Positions 1 through 9,379 of a stretch of 64,000 bases of DNA are shown one piece after another. Origin of the DNA: Lepiota brunneoincarnata (taxonomy: Eukaryota > Basidiomycota > Agaricomycetes > Agaricales > Agaricaceae); NCBI GenBank assembly GCA_023014365.1, contig JAEBUN010000027.1, forward strand, positions 496,001 through 560,000. The letters are read 5' to 3'. How positions within the stretch are numbered: position 1 is the first letter of the stretch; the number at the start of each line of letters is the position of its first letter. The position numbers were made by a program, and so were the translations under genes. The notes below the pieces were generated by a model. The model saw only the letters and a list, made by a program, of their open reading frames with translations. It had not been told where the DNA came from and did no database searches.

Positions 1-165
1 GTGAAGGGGCGAGCGATTCCTTGTACATATTATGGTCTCTATCTTCTTCACGCTTATCGAAGGCTCACGATCAATTCTCAGGAATGGTTTCAACTCCTGG
101 TGATTTCTCTTGACAATCCTCATTAAACGCTCCACCACACACCATCACAACATTCAAAAGCGAAA

Positions 166-540
166 ATGGTGGGGATTTTGGGGTCATTTTGGGAGGCGGC
201 AGGGAAAGGAGCTAGATCCAAGCCCAAAGTTGCCGAAGCAAGCCGTGCCGGCAGTTATATGTTCAAAATACTATCTCACGGAAACTTTCGGGATCATACT
301 TTACAGCATACTTATCCAGACGACAGGATCGCTCTCTTCTTTTTCTCTGGACACGTCGCAACTACAGGAGCATTCTCAGGTATGTACAGGTGCCTCCTCG
401 AACACCTCCATGCAGTGCATTTCAAGCTCAACATTGGCGGGGTGTTGGGATCATCAGAGTCGTTTGGCAGCGTGCAACCATCGGCTAAGGGATGTACATT
501 TATGCACAGCTATCATGAGAGGGCAAGTCAATCGTGGTGA
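166..540 (+). CDS. Unassigned small ORF, possibly one exon of a gene running off the left edge
   Basis: An ATG-started open frame of 124 codons in the leftmost, otherwise unassigned stretch. I see no family motif, signal peptide or membrane segment. A second open frame overlaps it for most of its length, and no splice-site pair clearly connects either frame to anything else. It could be an exon, a pseudogene remnant or chance. It is listed only so this stretch is not left blank. Confidence 0.15.
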   Translation: MVGILGSFWEAAGKGARSKPKVAEASRAGSYMFKILSHGNFRDHTLQHTYPDDRIALFFFSGHVATTGAFSGMYRCLLEHLHAVHFKLNIGGVLGSSESFGSVQPSAKGCTFMHSYHERASQSW

Positions 541-682
541 AGTTCGGTTGTGTTGGAAGCAGACTCCAAGGTAGGAGACATAATTGAGCATGTTAAAAGT
601 GATGTGACCTATTACAGTATGTAGTGAAACCGTCGAATGCGTCTGCTAGATAAGCAACTTGATGTGAGAAATGGAGGAACAT

Positions 683-770
683 TGTGAAGATGATGTGCTC
701 TTACTCAATAATATGTAACAGCCCTACAACTATACAGAGCTTTAGAATTGAGCATCAGACCGATCGAAAG
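683..770. repeat. Short dispersed repeat also present at about 21183-21275
   Basis: The stretch around 683-770 and the stretch around 21183-21275 share an aligned block (for example ACTATACAGAG followed by ATCAGACCGA at the same spacing), by eye roughly three quarters identical. Neither copy lies in a recognisable gene. It may be the remnant of a larger duplicated segment. Confidence 0.4.
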
Positions 771-1019
771 CGTTATAAATGCAGCCTCCCAGTCTTGAGC
801 TCAGCAGTGTGTGGACTGACCACAGAATGATAGTCGTGATCAGCTCGGATAATGAAGAATGAATGTGCGATTGAATGATAGGGTAAAAGGGGAAGTGATA
901 CAGGCGACGGGGATGGCCCGATGTAGGATGATGTCGATTAATGGGAGTGGTTAGACAGGGTAAGGCCTGATCATAGTAGGAGAGGCAAGTTCCCATGGTC
1001 GGATGGTGGTGGTTACAAA

Positions 1020-2351
1020 TCAAGAACCGTTGTTGGGTGTCATGAGTGACAATAGATCAAACATCTCCCCAGATCGTCTCATCCAAGAGGTCATGATGTC
1101 CTGTCGGTGGGATAGGAAAATACCGGGGTGAGCCTCCACATGTTCAGTAATGAAGTCATCAAGAAACTGGACCATCGCAGGTTCCTCTCCTTTCCACCGT
1201 GAGAGCTGGGTCAGGTGCATGAGGATCTCTAGCATCTGAAGGTTATTCAATGGAAAGGCTGGCCCGGCCACTCGAAAACCAATCTCCACAACGGAAGGTG
1301 GGAAATGACTATTGTGAAAGTTCAGGTGATGCAAGAAAGCCACGACGAGTTCCACTCGTCGCAACTGAGGGCTGTTGGAGAGAAGCTGCCGCAACATATC
1401 ACTAGTCCCGATCATTCCGAGATATTCAGCGTTGAGCTGAATGCTTGTAAGTGTAGCTTTAGACCGCATCAACAAGTCAGTGATTTGGGGGAGCACGGGC
1501 TGCCAGGGAGACTGAGCAGTTATGGTTAACCTCTTCAGGGAGGGCGAGGGCCCTAAGAAATTCGGGTTGCAGTGTGCAGGACGGTTGATGCAGCTGTGCT
1601 GCAGTGCTGGGACAAGGACAGGACAATGTTTTGGTACTGCCCAATGTTCTTCTTGTGGAGGGGGATTAATGGCTAAAAGGTTTGGATGGGACTTGAGGAA
1701 CGAGTAAAAATCGTCCTCTTGAGGTAGATATCCGGCATCATTCAGCCAGCTAATCACCTTCAATTTTGGTGACACCGCGTCGAAGATCCTAGGATCCATT
1801 TTATGCTCAGCGAAATTGAGGATCGTCTTTATCGTCAGTACTTCAAGATTTGGAAGTTGTTTGATAATTTCTACCAGGACTTCCGTGACCTGATTGGGCT
1901 GCATCGGGCGATCCCTGAAATCAAGATCCAAGCGCTTGGTATGCCAGCCAACAGCATTGAGATGCATCCCTTTCGTCCATTTGGGTGGACGGCGTAGGAT
2001 ATTGAGGAGTGATGTGAGGTGCATATGAAGGTAGATGGTGATCCACTCGTATGCGAAAGGGGCGTGAAGAATATGCCAGGTCTTGCAGACAAATCCAAGG
2101 GCCCGGCCCCTGTGCAATCCCTGAAGTTATGGTATCAGTCTCTCACACTTAGCCGAGGACAAGGTCCCTACGTCCAATTCCCTACGATGTCTATACCCGA
2201 CTTCTTGCGATGCCCTGCTGTGCCACTCGGCGCAAGCCAGATCTCCGGGCTGAATTTCATACGGAGTTACGATGTAGCGAAAAATGATATTCATGAGCTC
2301 ATTGGGGAGTTTGGTAAAACCATCGGGAGGTGGACTTGGGCTGAAAGACAT
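1020..2351 (-). pseudogene. F-box-like protein, copy 1, broken by one nonsense codon
   Basis: This is the paralogue of the intact gene at 4481-5893, and the two align along almost their full length. The ATG at 2351 opens with the same N-terminus, including an F-box-like segment LPNELMNIIFRY at about residues 15-26. F-box proteins normally bind Skp1 and present substrates to an SCF ubiquitin ligase. The frame then meets a TAA at about 2127-2129 and continues open in the same frame to 1020. At this position copy 2 reads TCA (Ser), so one C-to-A change on the coding strand explains the stop. The C-terminus also differs, ending shortly after the shared EMFDLLSL. Read-through or re-initiation is possible, but a decaying duplicate is simpler. 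Confidence 0.75.
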
Positions 2352-2752
2352 AGTTCAAGGCAAAGGAATGTCTTGAGACATTGGAGCTTGAGCGGATGTG
2401 TCGATGCATCATCACGTGTGGTATGGGCGACACTTACAAATATGACCCTCTGATACGTGCCATCATGAAACCGCCCAGACTCAAATTTCGTGAAGACCAT
2501 GAGTAAAGAGGGAGCTCAAACACAGCGCTCAAATTTATACCTACCACAAAATGCCATGAAACTCCTGGTTGTCATTTTTGACGTCGATGTGTTAACAGAC
2601 ACGACTGCTGCGAGGTTTGCGACAAGTCAACTTGGGCATGTTCTCTTCCTCAAGAACCAAATTGTTCTGTCTGACATGGCTGTCACCTTGTTGTTCTAAC
2701 AAGATCCCAGTCCTGTTTGCCAGCTTACGAGAATGTGCACTGATAAAGGCTA

Positions 2753-3060
2753 AGGTAGACTTTAAGCGCAAACGGGGTCATCACGTGACCCAACTGTGAC
2801 AATTTGAAAGAAAATATAAATTCGCAATCTCCACATTCTAAGGCATAGTTAAACCTAATCGGGCTCCGAGGGATGATAGAAATTGTCTTTTCAAAGATTC
2901 CCTCGGAGCCTTATTAAGAGTAAAACACTTTACTAGGGAGTAGATTCCGGATTAATCATTTCAATGTGACTACGACGCGACGGCTTAATGAGGATTGTTT
3001 GGTGGTGTCACAAACCGTCACGGGTCATGTGATGACCCCGTTCGCGCTTGAAACCTACCT
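2753..3060. mobile_element. 308-bp MITE with 41-bp imperfect terminal inverted repeats and TA target duplication
   Basis: The left end starts AGGTAGACTTTAAGCGC and the right end is its imperfect reverse complement, ending GCGCTTGAAACCTACCT. The repeats extend about 41 bp with roughly five mismatches. The element is flanked by TA at 2751-2752 and 3061-3062. The duplicated segment in copy 2 (about 6340) reads GGC-TA-GTCG without the insert, which is the exact empty site. TA duplication and short inverted-repeat ends are what Tc1/mariner-superfamily non-autonomous elements produce. No coding capacity is visible. Confidence 0.85.
2862..2910. repeat. Inverted repeat inside the MITE
   Basis: GGCTCCGAGGGA at 2862-2873 is the exact reverse complement of TCCCTCGGAGCC at 2899-2910, with a 25-bp loop. 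It lies inside the MITE and could be either a folding feature of that element or a smaller nested palindrome. Confidence 0.7.
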
Positions 3061-3619
3061 TAGTCGAAACCGTTCTTAATGCGTCAAAAATATTGAACTA
3101 ACCCTCATTGAATAGAACGACGCAGCAAAGCTCAAGTCCGAGCTCTTGTCTTCTTACGATGTGATATCACCTCACCTCGCCACGACATTCACTGCGCTTT
3201 CAAACGTTTTTGCGAAGGCCGTCTCAGCAGAACCCCGAACCACTAGTCATGGTTACCTAGCGATTCTTTTGGGACATAGCATGGGAACTGCAAAGACAAA
3301 GATGATTTACGGGGTGGATAGCTTTGCGGTGTGTATCTGGGGTCAAACGGACTGCAATGAACACGAGAATGACACAAACAGTGAAGATGAACTCCCAAAC
3401 GAGAACGAAGGTGAGGATGATTCTGAGGAAAGTGGCTCTGGGACATCAGATCAAGTGGGGATTGACATAACAAATACAATGGTTCTGATGAGGAGGAAGA
3501 GACAGAAGTATTGGAGGCAGAACAGGAGAGCAACGTGGATGTTGAAGGGGACAATCACCGTCACAGTCGCCCTGCGCCCTTAACCCTGCCCTACGTATCC
3601 CACGCCGACGAGGAGTAAT

Positions 3620-4480
3620 TTCTGCAAACCGCTGAGCGCCCACTATCACGTACCCTCGTGTGCACTGATGCTGAGGGCCAAGGAATTCAAAGTGAAATGT
3701 GTATGCCTGCCACGTTCCCCGACCTGCATCAGCTCTATATCTCATACTTGTGCTCCATCTCGTCCCGACACAAACACACACTCTGACACGTACAACGAGG
3801 ACATTAAATCCGGGGGTTTCTGTTAGCCTGTTTTCCAGAACGCAGCCTGCCGTGCCTCCTGGGTGCTTATGGATCAAACGGACAGCTATCTCTCGGAAAA
3901 CTGATCGCAACTTACCCTCAAGAATAATGAAATTCCAACGTATGTTTGGTATATCATCGACAGATCCGCACGCCGCACATAACCCAAGAGAAGAAAATCC
4001 AACAACCACGGGAGCAGCGGCCTTGTTAAACATCTTCAGCCGACCCTTGATATGTAGGCATCGGCACGCGCGTCCACATAAGATATATATCCTTGAAAGT
4101 GTGCTCCATATCGGCCTCGCTTCTTGGAAGCATGACCGACATTAAAAGTCTATTCCTAGATTGACATCCAATGAGAATCTTGCTCGTAATTATTCTTCAC
4201 GGGCCTATTTTGATTACATTTGCTCACGCTACGTCCCCCGATGGTGTTATTGTGAGATCAGGGAGTCGTGCCCTAACGAGTGCCAAACGCGATCAAACCA
4301 CAAAGTCACCCTCACTTATACCAACTTAGGTGATGCGGGTTGGTAAAAACCACAGGAGGATCTTCTCACAGTTGTAGTTGGAACCAAGCCGAAGCCTTGC
4401 CTCGCTTCATAGAGTCAGGAGTCATAATTAATCAAAGGTTATGATGTACAGATAGGACGGTTTACATTTACTGCACGTAT
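3620..4480. other. Unassigned stretch containing the end of duplicated segment 1
   Basis: Similarity to the second duplicated copy continues to about 3720 and then stops. Beyond it there is no frame with a recognisable motif. The open frames present are on both strands, overlap each other and have no paralogue. I see no gene here. Confidence 0.5.
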
Positions 4481-5893
4481 TCACTGGGTGCTACTGGAGT
4501 GAGATAGAAAGCAAAAAAAAGAGTCCAGATATTTGAAAAACCATCTCTTCCTCTTCTGCTTTTTACGACAACACTCGGGTGCCTTGAGTGACAAAAGATC
4601 AAACATCTCCCCAGACGGTCTCATCCAAGAGGTCATAATCTCCTGTCGATTACGGAGGAAAATACGGGGGTGAGCCTCCACATATTCAGTAATGGATTCA
4701 TCGAGAAACTGGACCATTGCAGGTTTCTCTCCTTTCCACCTGGAGATCTGGGTAAGCTGGGTGAAAACCGCTAGCATCTGATCGCCATTTGATGGAAAGC
4801 CTGGGCTAGTCACTCGCCAACCAACCTCCGCAATGGAAGGTGGGAGCTGCCAATTTGGATGGTACGGATACCACAAGAAAACCACGACAAGTTCCACTCG
4901 TCGCAACTGGGGACTGTTGTGGAAAAGCCGCCGCAGGACATCGTCAATGCCGAATTCTGCAAGATGGCCGAGGTTGAGCTGAATGCTTGTAAGCATGGGT
5001 TTAGACCGCATCAACAGGTCAATGATTTCGGGGAACATGTTCGGCCATTGATACCGCGGAGTTATGGTTAGCTTCTTCAGGGAGGGTGAGGGCCCTAAGA
5101 AATTTGGGTTGCAGTGTGCAGGGCTGTGGATGCAGTTGTGCTCCAGCGATGGGACAAGGACAGGACAATGTTTTGGTACTGCCCAACGTTCTCCTTGTGG
5201 AGGGAGATTAATGGCTACGAGGTTTGGATGTGACTTGAGGAACGAGTAAAAATCGTCCTCTTGAGGTAGATATCCAGAAGCATTCAGCCAGCTAATCACC
5301 TTCAATTTGGGTGATATCACGTCGAAGATCCTGGAGTTTATCTTATGCCCAGCGAAATTGAGGACCATGTTTATCGTGAGCACTTCAAGATTTGGAAATC
5401 GTCTAATAATTTTCACCAGGACTTTCAGGACGTGTTCGGGCCGCATTCGGAAATCCTTGAAATCGATATCCAAGCGCTTGGTATACCAGCCAACAGTATT
5501 GAGATGCATCCCTTTCGTCCACTTAGGTGGATGGCGTATGATTTTGAGGAGTGATGTGAGGTGCTTATGGCGGTAGGCGGTAATCCACTCATATGCGAAA
5601 GGGGCGTGAAGGATATACCAGGCCTTGCAAACAAATACAAGGGCCCGACCCCTGTGCAATCCCTGAAGTGATGGTATCAGCATTTCCCACCTAGTTAAGG
5701 ACAGGGTACCTACCTCCAATTCCCTATGATGTCTATCCTCGATTTCTAGCGATGCCGTGCTGCGCCACCCGTCGCTAACCAGGTCTGCAGGCTGGATTTC
5801 ATACGGAGTTGCCATGTAGCGAAAAATCACATCCATGAGTTCATTTGGGAGCTTTTCAAAGCCGTTGGGAGGTGGACTCGGGCTGAAAGACAT
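4481..5893 (-). CDS. F-box-like protein, copy 2, intact
   Basis: A single uninterrupted 470-codon frame from an ATG at 5893. The N-terminal region carries an F-box-like segment (LPNELMDVIFRYM, about residues 15-27), followed by a long Leu-rich region without strict repeats, as in many basidiomycete F-box proteins that act as substrate adaptors of SCF ubiquitin ligases. The family assignment rests on this short N-terminal match and the overall style, so substrate and function are unknown. No intron is needed. The C-terminus after EMFDLLSL is a short Lys-rich and hydrophobic tail absent from copy 1. It is divergent from the unknown gene starting around 6040. Confidence 0.75.
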   Translation of the reverse strand: MSFSPSPPPNGFEKLPNELMDVIFRYMATPYEIQPADLVSDGWRSTASLEIEDRHHRELEVGTLSLTRWEMLIPSLQGLHRGRALVFVCKAWYILHAPFAYEWITAYRHKHLTSLLKIIRHPPKWTKGMHLNTVGWYTKRLDIDFKDFRMRPEHVLKVLVKIIRRFPNLEVLTINMVLNFAGHKINSRIFDVISPKLKVISWLNASGYLPQEDDFYSFLKSHPNLVAINLPPQGERWAVPKHCPVLVPSLEHNCIHSPAHCNPNFLGPSPSLKKLTITPRYQWPNMFPEIIDLLMRSKPMLTSIQLNLGHLAEFGIDDVLRRLFHNSPQLRRVELVVVFLWYPYHPNWQLPPSIAEVGWRVTSPGFPSNGDQMLAVFTQLTQISRWKGEKPAMVQFLDESITEYVEAHPRIFLRNRQEIMTSWMRPSGEMFDLLSLKAPECCRKKQKRKRWFFKYLDSFFCFLSHSSSTQ

Positions 5894-6039
5894 AGTTCAA
5901 GGCAAAGGAATGTGTTGAGACATTGGAGCGGATGTGGTGGGGTGCATCATCACGTGCGGCGTAGGGGGTTCCTTGTGCAACTGGGACCAACATTTATAAA
6001 TATGACCCTATCCTTCTCTGAAACCCTGCCATCGCCATC

Positions 6040-7098
6040 ACAAAGCCGTCCAGACCCAGGTCTCGTGAAGACCAGGAGCGAAGAGGAAGCTCAAAAGCAG
6101 GGGTCCACTTCTACCACAAAATGCCTCGAAATTCGCGGTTGTCGTTCCTGACGTCGAAGTGTTAACAGACACGATTGCTGCGAGGCTTGCGACAAGTCTA
6201 CTTGGACATGTTCTCTTCCTCAAGAACCAAATCCCCCTGTCTGTACTTCTTATCCCCAACGTGGCTGTCACCTTGTGGTTCTAAAACAATCCCAGTCCTG
6301 TTCCCCAGCTTGCGAGAACGCGCACTCACAGAAAGGCTAGTCGAAACCCCCTTAGTTTGTCAAAAATATAAAACTAACCCTCATTGAATAGAACAATGCA
6401 AAGGCAGCAACGCTCGGGTCTGAGCTCTTGTCTTCTTACGATGTGGTATCATCCCACCTCGCCATGACATTCACTGCCCTTTCAACCGCTTTTGCGAAGA
6501 CCGCCTCACCTCGAGCCACTAGTCATGCTTACCTAGCGATTGTTTTGGGACCTAGCAAAGGAACTGCGAAGACAAAGGTGATTTACGGGATGGATAGTTT
6601 TGCAACGCGTATCTGGGGTGAACGTGACTACGATGAACGTGAAGAGGATGTAACCACAGGAGACGAACTTCTCCAAACGAGAGCGAAGAGGAAGATGATT
6701 CCGAGAAAAGTGGTTCTAGCACATCAGATCAAGTGGAGATCGACGGAAATGATGAGGATGACAATGAATACAACGATTCTGACGAGGAGGGAGGGGCAGA
6801 AGCAGTGGAAGCAGAACAAGAGAGCGATGAGGATATTGAAGAGGACAATCATCGCGAGTCCCACGCCGATGCGAAGCGATTTCTGCAAACCGCTGAACGT
6901 CTACTATCACGTACTCCTGCATCCACCGACGCTGAGGGCCAAGGAATTCGAAATGAAATGTGTAGGCCTGTCACGTTCCTTAGCAATAGCGAAGAAGAGG
7001 CACGTCGAAGGTGGATGGATGACAGGAAGATTGGGCTTAAAGGCCCAATATCTCAGTATGAACCAACAACGGTCACCGAACAGGGTGAGTTGATATGA
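6040..7098 (+). pseudogene. Unknown gene, copy 2, divergent partner of the F-box gene, frameshifted
   Basis: The same two blocks as at 2490-3618 are present. The first, ending GHVLFLKNQIPL, is open at about 6100-6290 but is out of frame with its 5' side, because about five bases are missing near 6105 relative to copy 1. The second block starts after GAATAG at about 6394 and contains SELLSSYDVVSSHL. Near 6670 copy 2 has two extra bases relative to copy 1, and the acidic C-terminal part (6733-7098, rich in Asp/Glu and ending EQGELI) continues in another frame. The acidic tail and the ELLSSYDV block are the only features I can describe; no family is recognised. Confidence 0.5.
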
Positions 7099-7513
7099 TG
7101 GAGCTGGGATAGGAAGCTAGTCGGGTTTTCTGACTGGCGATGGAATGTCTCTTTGGCTCGCTGTCTCGACTTAGTTGATGTTACTACGTACCTAGATGTA
7201 AACGACGCACAATATTGTTTGAGGATGCTAATGTATTGTAACGTGTCTATGATGTGAGAACGTCAATTGCTGCGACAAATGGTTAACGTTATGAGCGGGT
7301 TATGCTGGAGGCGCATTACTTGAATCAGCTCGTGCTGGGAAAATCGGGAGGATTTTTCTTAAGAGTAATATAATTCGGGAGACGAATCGATAAGAGGCAA
7401 CCGCTGGGCCTTACTAACCCCAGCAAAAAAAGAAAAGGAACACCGAACTAATACAGATTGCCCCTCCTCTCTCGCTCGCGTGAAATAGAACGAACAAATC
7501 AAAGACCAAGGAA
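7099..7513. other. Intergenic, nothing recognised
   Basis: About 400 bases between the end of the duplicated gene pair and the convergent membrane-protein gene. No supported gene or repeat. Confidence 0.5.
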
Positions 7514-9103
7514 CTATGTAGATTCAGTAACATTGATGAAACGAGTGTGGTGGTTGCCATCGACCAGCTTGAGCTGGCAGCGAGGAATGTCCACCCCAGG
7601 TTCCCACAGATCCCCCCACCGTTCCCTCTCCCTAAGTTGATCGCCGTTCACAAACAGCGCAGCAAACGCAGGGTTCTCTACCCATGGGTGACGGCAGCCG
7701 CGTTGCACGACAATAAACAATACCCCCACGGACCATGCAACCATGTGGAGTGCAACCCATATCCAGACTCTGGAACGCCGAACTACGGCTTCAGTCGTTT
7801 TCACGGGTAGCTTGACTGTTATTTCATCTGCCTGATCGCCGAGTCTTTCGTTGAGGCTGGCCCATGCTGCCTGGTAAGATCGTGCGAGAAGCTCAGTAGC
7901 TTGGGCCTGGAAAGTCGGGAAGGCGGAGGATGGGGGCATCGCATAACGACTAAACCGGATATTCTTGCTTACACTCGCAGCAAGCGCAAGAGCATCGAGA
8001 GTCAAAGGATCGGGGGCTAATTCCCGAATATCATTCAGCTTGGCCTCGACGATGCTCGGGGAAGAAATGTGGCAGGGTTGACACAATGCTCCTCCTGCCC
8101 GATAAGTCACCTGGGCAAATACGAAGCAATTCGAGACGGCATCATTGAATTGATATCGGTAAACGTCAGGTGGAACACCACTCTTCCGATCCTCCTCGCT
8201 CCCGCAAGCGTCATACTTCTGGTCTGTGAAAAATGTCCTCATAACGAGAATTTGGGTCCTAGATACATCATGAGGCTCCGGAATATCACTGCTGTTTGGT
8301 GGGCTCCAGCTGCCATCTGGAAGCAAGGCCACCATACCACCGGCACTGAGAAATGGGTTATGGTAATTCCCCTGCATTACTCTGTCTTCCTGTTGTGGTG
8401 TTACAGTGGAGTGATCCTTTATCCACTCGAATTTGTCGACGACGAAATACGGAATTGTTACATTGATGAGTTCGGAATCAACCGGGGGGAAAGATGCATC
8501 CCGCAGAACACGCCTAATCGATGTCGAGTTTGCCCCAATACCCCCCCAGGCGACGCTTGCCATCGTCGCGGCTATCACGGCCTCAGCTGCTACTGTTTCA
8601 TTCCATATCCTGTAACTTTCGAGGGCGTGTGAAGGCCCAGGGACAGTATGAACAACTCCGCTGAGAAGCCCCTTGACTCCCTGCGTGTGCATGAGCGCAG
8701 GGTGCCAAGTAATCGATCCTGTGAGGATAGACGAGGAGTAATCCAGGGAGAAGGTGGCGAGCAGAATGGTGGAGAAGATGATGAAGTTGCTCTTCCTCAA
8801 GTCGCGTGGGGATGGTGGCAAGCTGTTGAGCATGCGATTCACGCCACGGAGGGACACCCCACCTCTCTCCATGAAAAGAAAGACACAGCGCCAGGCTATT
8901 CCTCCAGCCCACAAGGCACCACAGACCCGTGCAACGGAGGCGAGAATAGTAACGATCGTCGTAATGTCCGATTGGAGAATAGCGCCGTACACGTTACCAC
9001 CGTGGGAGGAGCCATCCAAGCCCATTGTCGAGGTACGAGCAACAGTGTTGAATTTATGGCCGTCAACGAAGAGGAACATGAAGGCATTAACGGCCCCAAT
9101 CAC
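7514..9103 (-). CDS. Putative multi-pass membrane protein; 5' exon probably upstream
   Basis: A 529-codon open frame with three strongly hydrophobic segments at about residues 46-75, 105-125 and 446-466 (VWIWVALHMVAWSVGVLFIV). A long region between the second and third holds several potential N-glycosylation sites and paired cysteines. The layout suggests an N-terminal membrane region, an extracellular domain and a C-terminal anchor with a short tail. The frame starts with GTG at 9103 and stays open upstream to a TAG near 9174, adding another hydrophobic stretch. A plausible intron (donor GTAAGATACC near 9271, acceptor ending GATTAG near 9174) joins it in phase to an upstream frame with an ATG at 9379. 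The family is not recognised. Confidence 0.65.
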   Translation of the reverse strand: MIGAVNAFMFLFVDGHKFNTVARTSTMGLDGSSHGGNVYGAILQSDITTIVTILASVARVCGALWAGGIAWRCVFLFMERGGVSLRGVNRMLNSLPPSPRDLRKSNFIIFSTILLATFSLDYSSSILTGSITWHPALMHTQGVKGLLSGVVHTVPGPSHALESYRIWNETVAAEAVIAATMASVAWGGIGANSTSIRRVLRDASFPPVDSELINVTIPYFVVDKFEWIKDHSTVTPQQEDRVMQGNYHNPFLSAGGMVALLPDGSWSPPNSSDIPEPHDVSRTQILVMRTFFTDQKYDACGSEEDRKSGVPPDVYRYQFNDAVSNCFVFAQVTYRAGGALCQPCHISSPSIVEAKLNDIRELAPDPLTLDALALAASVSKNIRFSRYAMPPSSAFPTFQAQATELLARSYQAAWASLNERLGDQADEITVKLPVKTTEAVVRRSRVWIWVALHMVAWSVGVLFIVVQRGCRHPWVENPAFAALFVNGDQLRERERWGDLWEPGVDIPRCQLKLVDGNHHTRFINVTEST

Positions 9104-9174
9104 TACTATGTGAAGAACAAACGGAGAAAATTTCCAGAACTTTGGCCAAAACCTTTGTGAAAGTGAGGCTATCT

Positions 9175-9379
9175 AATCTGCTTGTAATTCGAAGCTCTTA
9201 CTTGTTGCTCGGCAAAGGGGCAGAGGGGGGTGTCTGGGCGTGCGGGCATGACCGAGCCATAGGTATCTTACCTGTACAGTAAACGTTTCTGGCTGGGCAG
9301 GGTGATCTGTTTTGGGCAGTCCCCGTTGGATTTGCGTTCTGTCTAAGTATTTGGCATTGCTCCAGCACGAGGGGAACAC
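9175..9379 (-). CDS. Candidate 5' exon of the membrane-protein gene
   Basis: An ATG at 9379 opens a frame that reaches a GTAAGATACC donor at about 9271, and a TAG acceptor just below 9176 joins it in phase to the main frame. A second frame over the same bases (from 9410) is Cys-rich and looks equally protein-like, so exon choice is unsettled. Transcript evidence would decide. Confidence 0.35.

Larger units (their letters stand above)
2490..3618 (+). pseudogene. Unknown gene, copy 1, divergent partner of the F-box gene, frameshifted
   Basis: Two stretches look like exons. The first, 2490-2699, contains a well conserved block ending GHVLFLKNQIVL. The second opens after TTGAATAG at about 3108 and contains SELLSSYDVISPHL and later an acidic tract. 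Both blocks recur in the same order at 6040-7098. In copy 1 the acidic tract leaves frame near 3465-3480 relative to copy 2. A MITE sits between the two exon-like blocks. I do not recognise the family, and the first exon start is uncertain. It lies head-to-head with the F-box gene and was duplicated with it. Confidence 0.5.

Noticed and set aside
8069..8632. 187-codon plus-strand frame over the membrane-protein gene
   Set aside because: It overlaps the longer minus-strand frame, which has clear membrane segments; no independent support.
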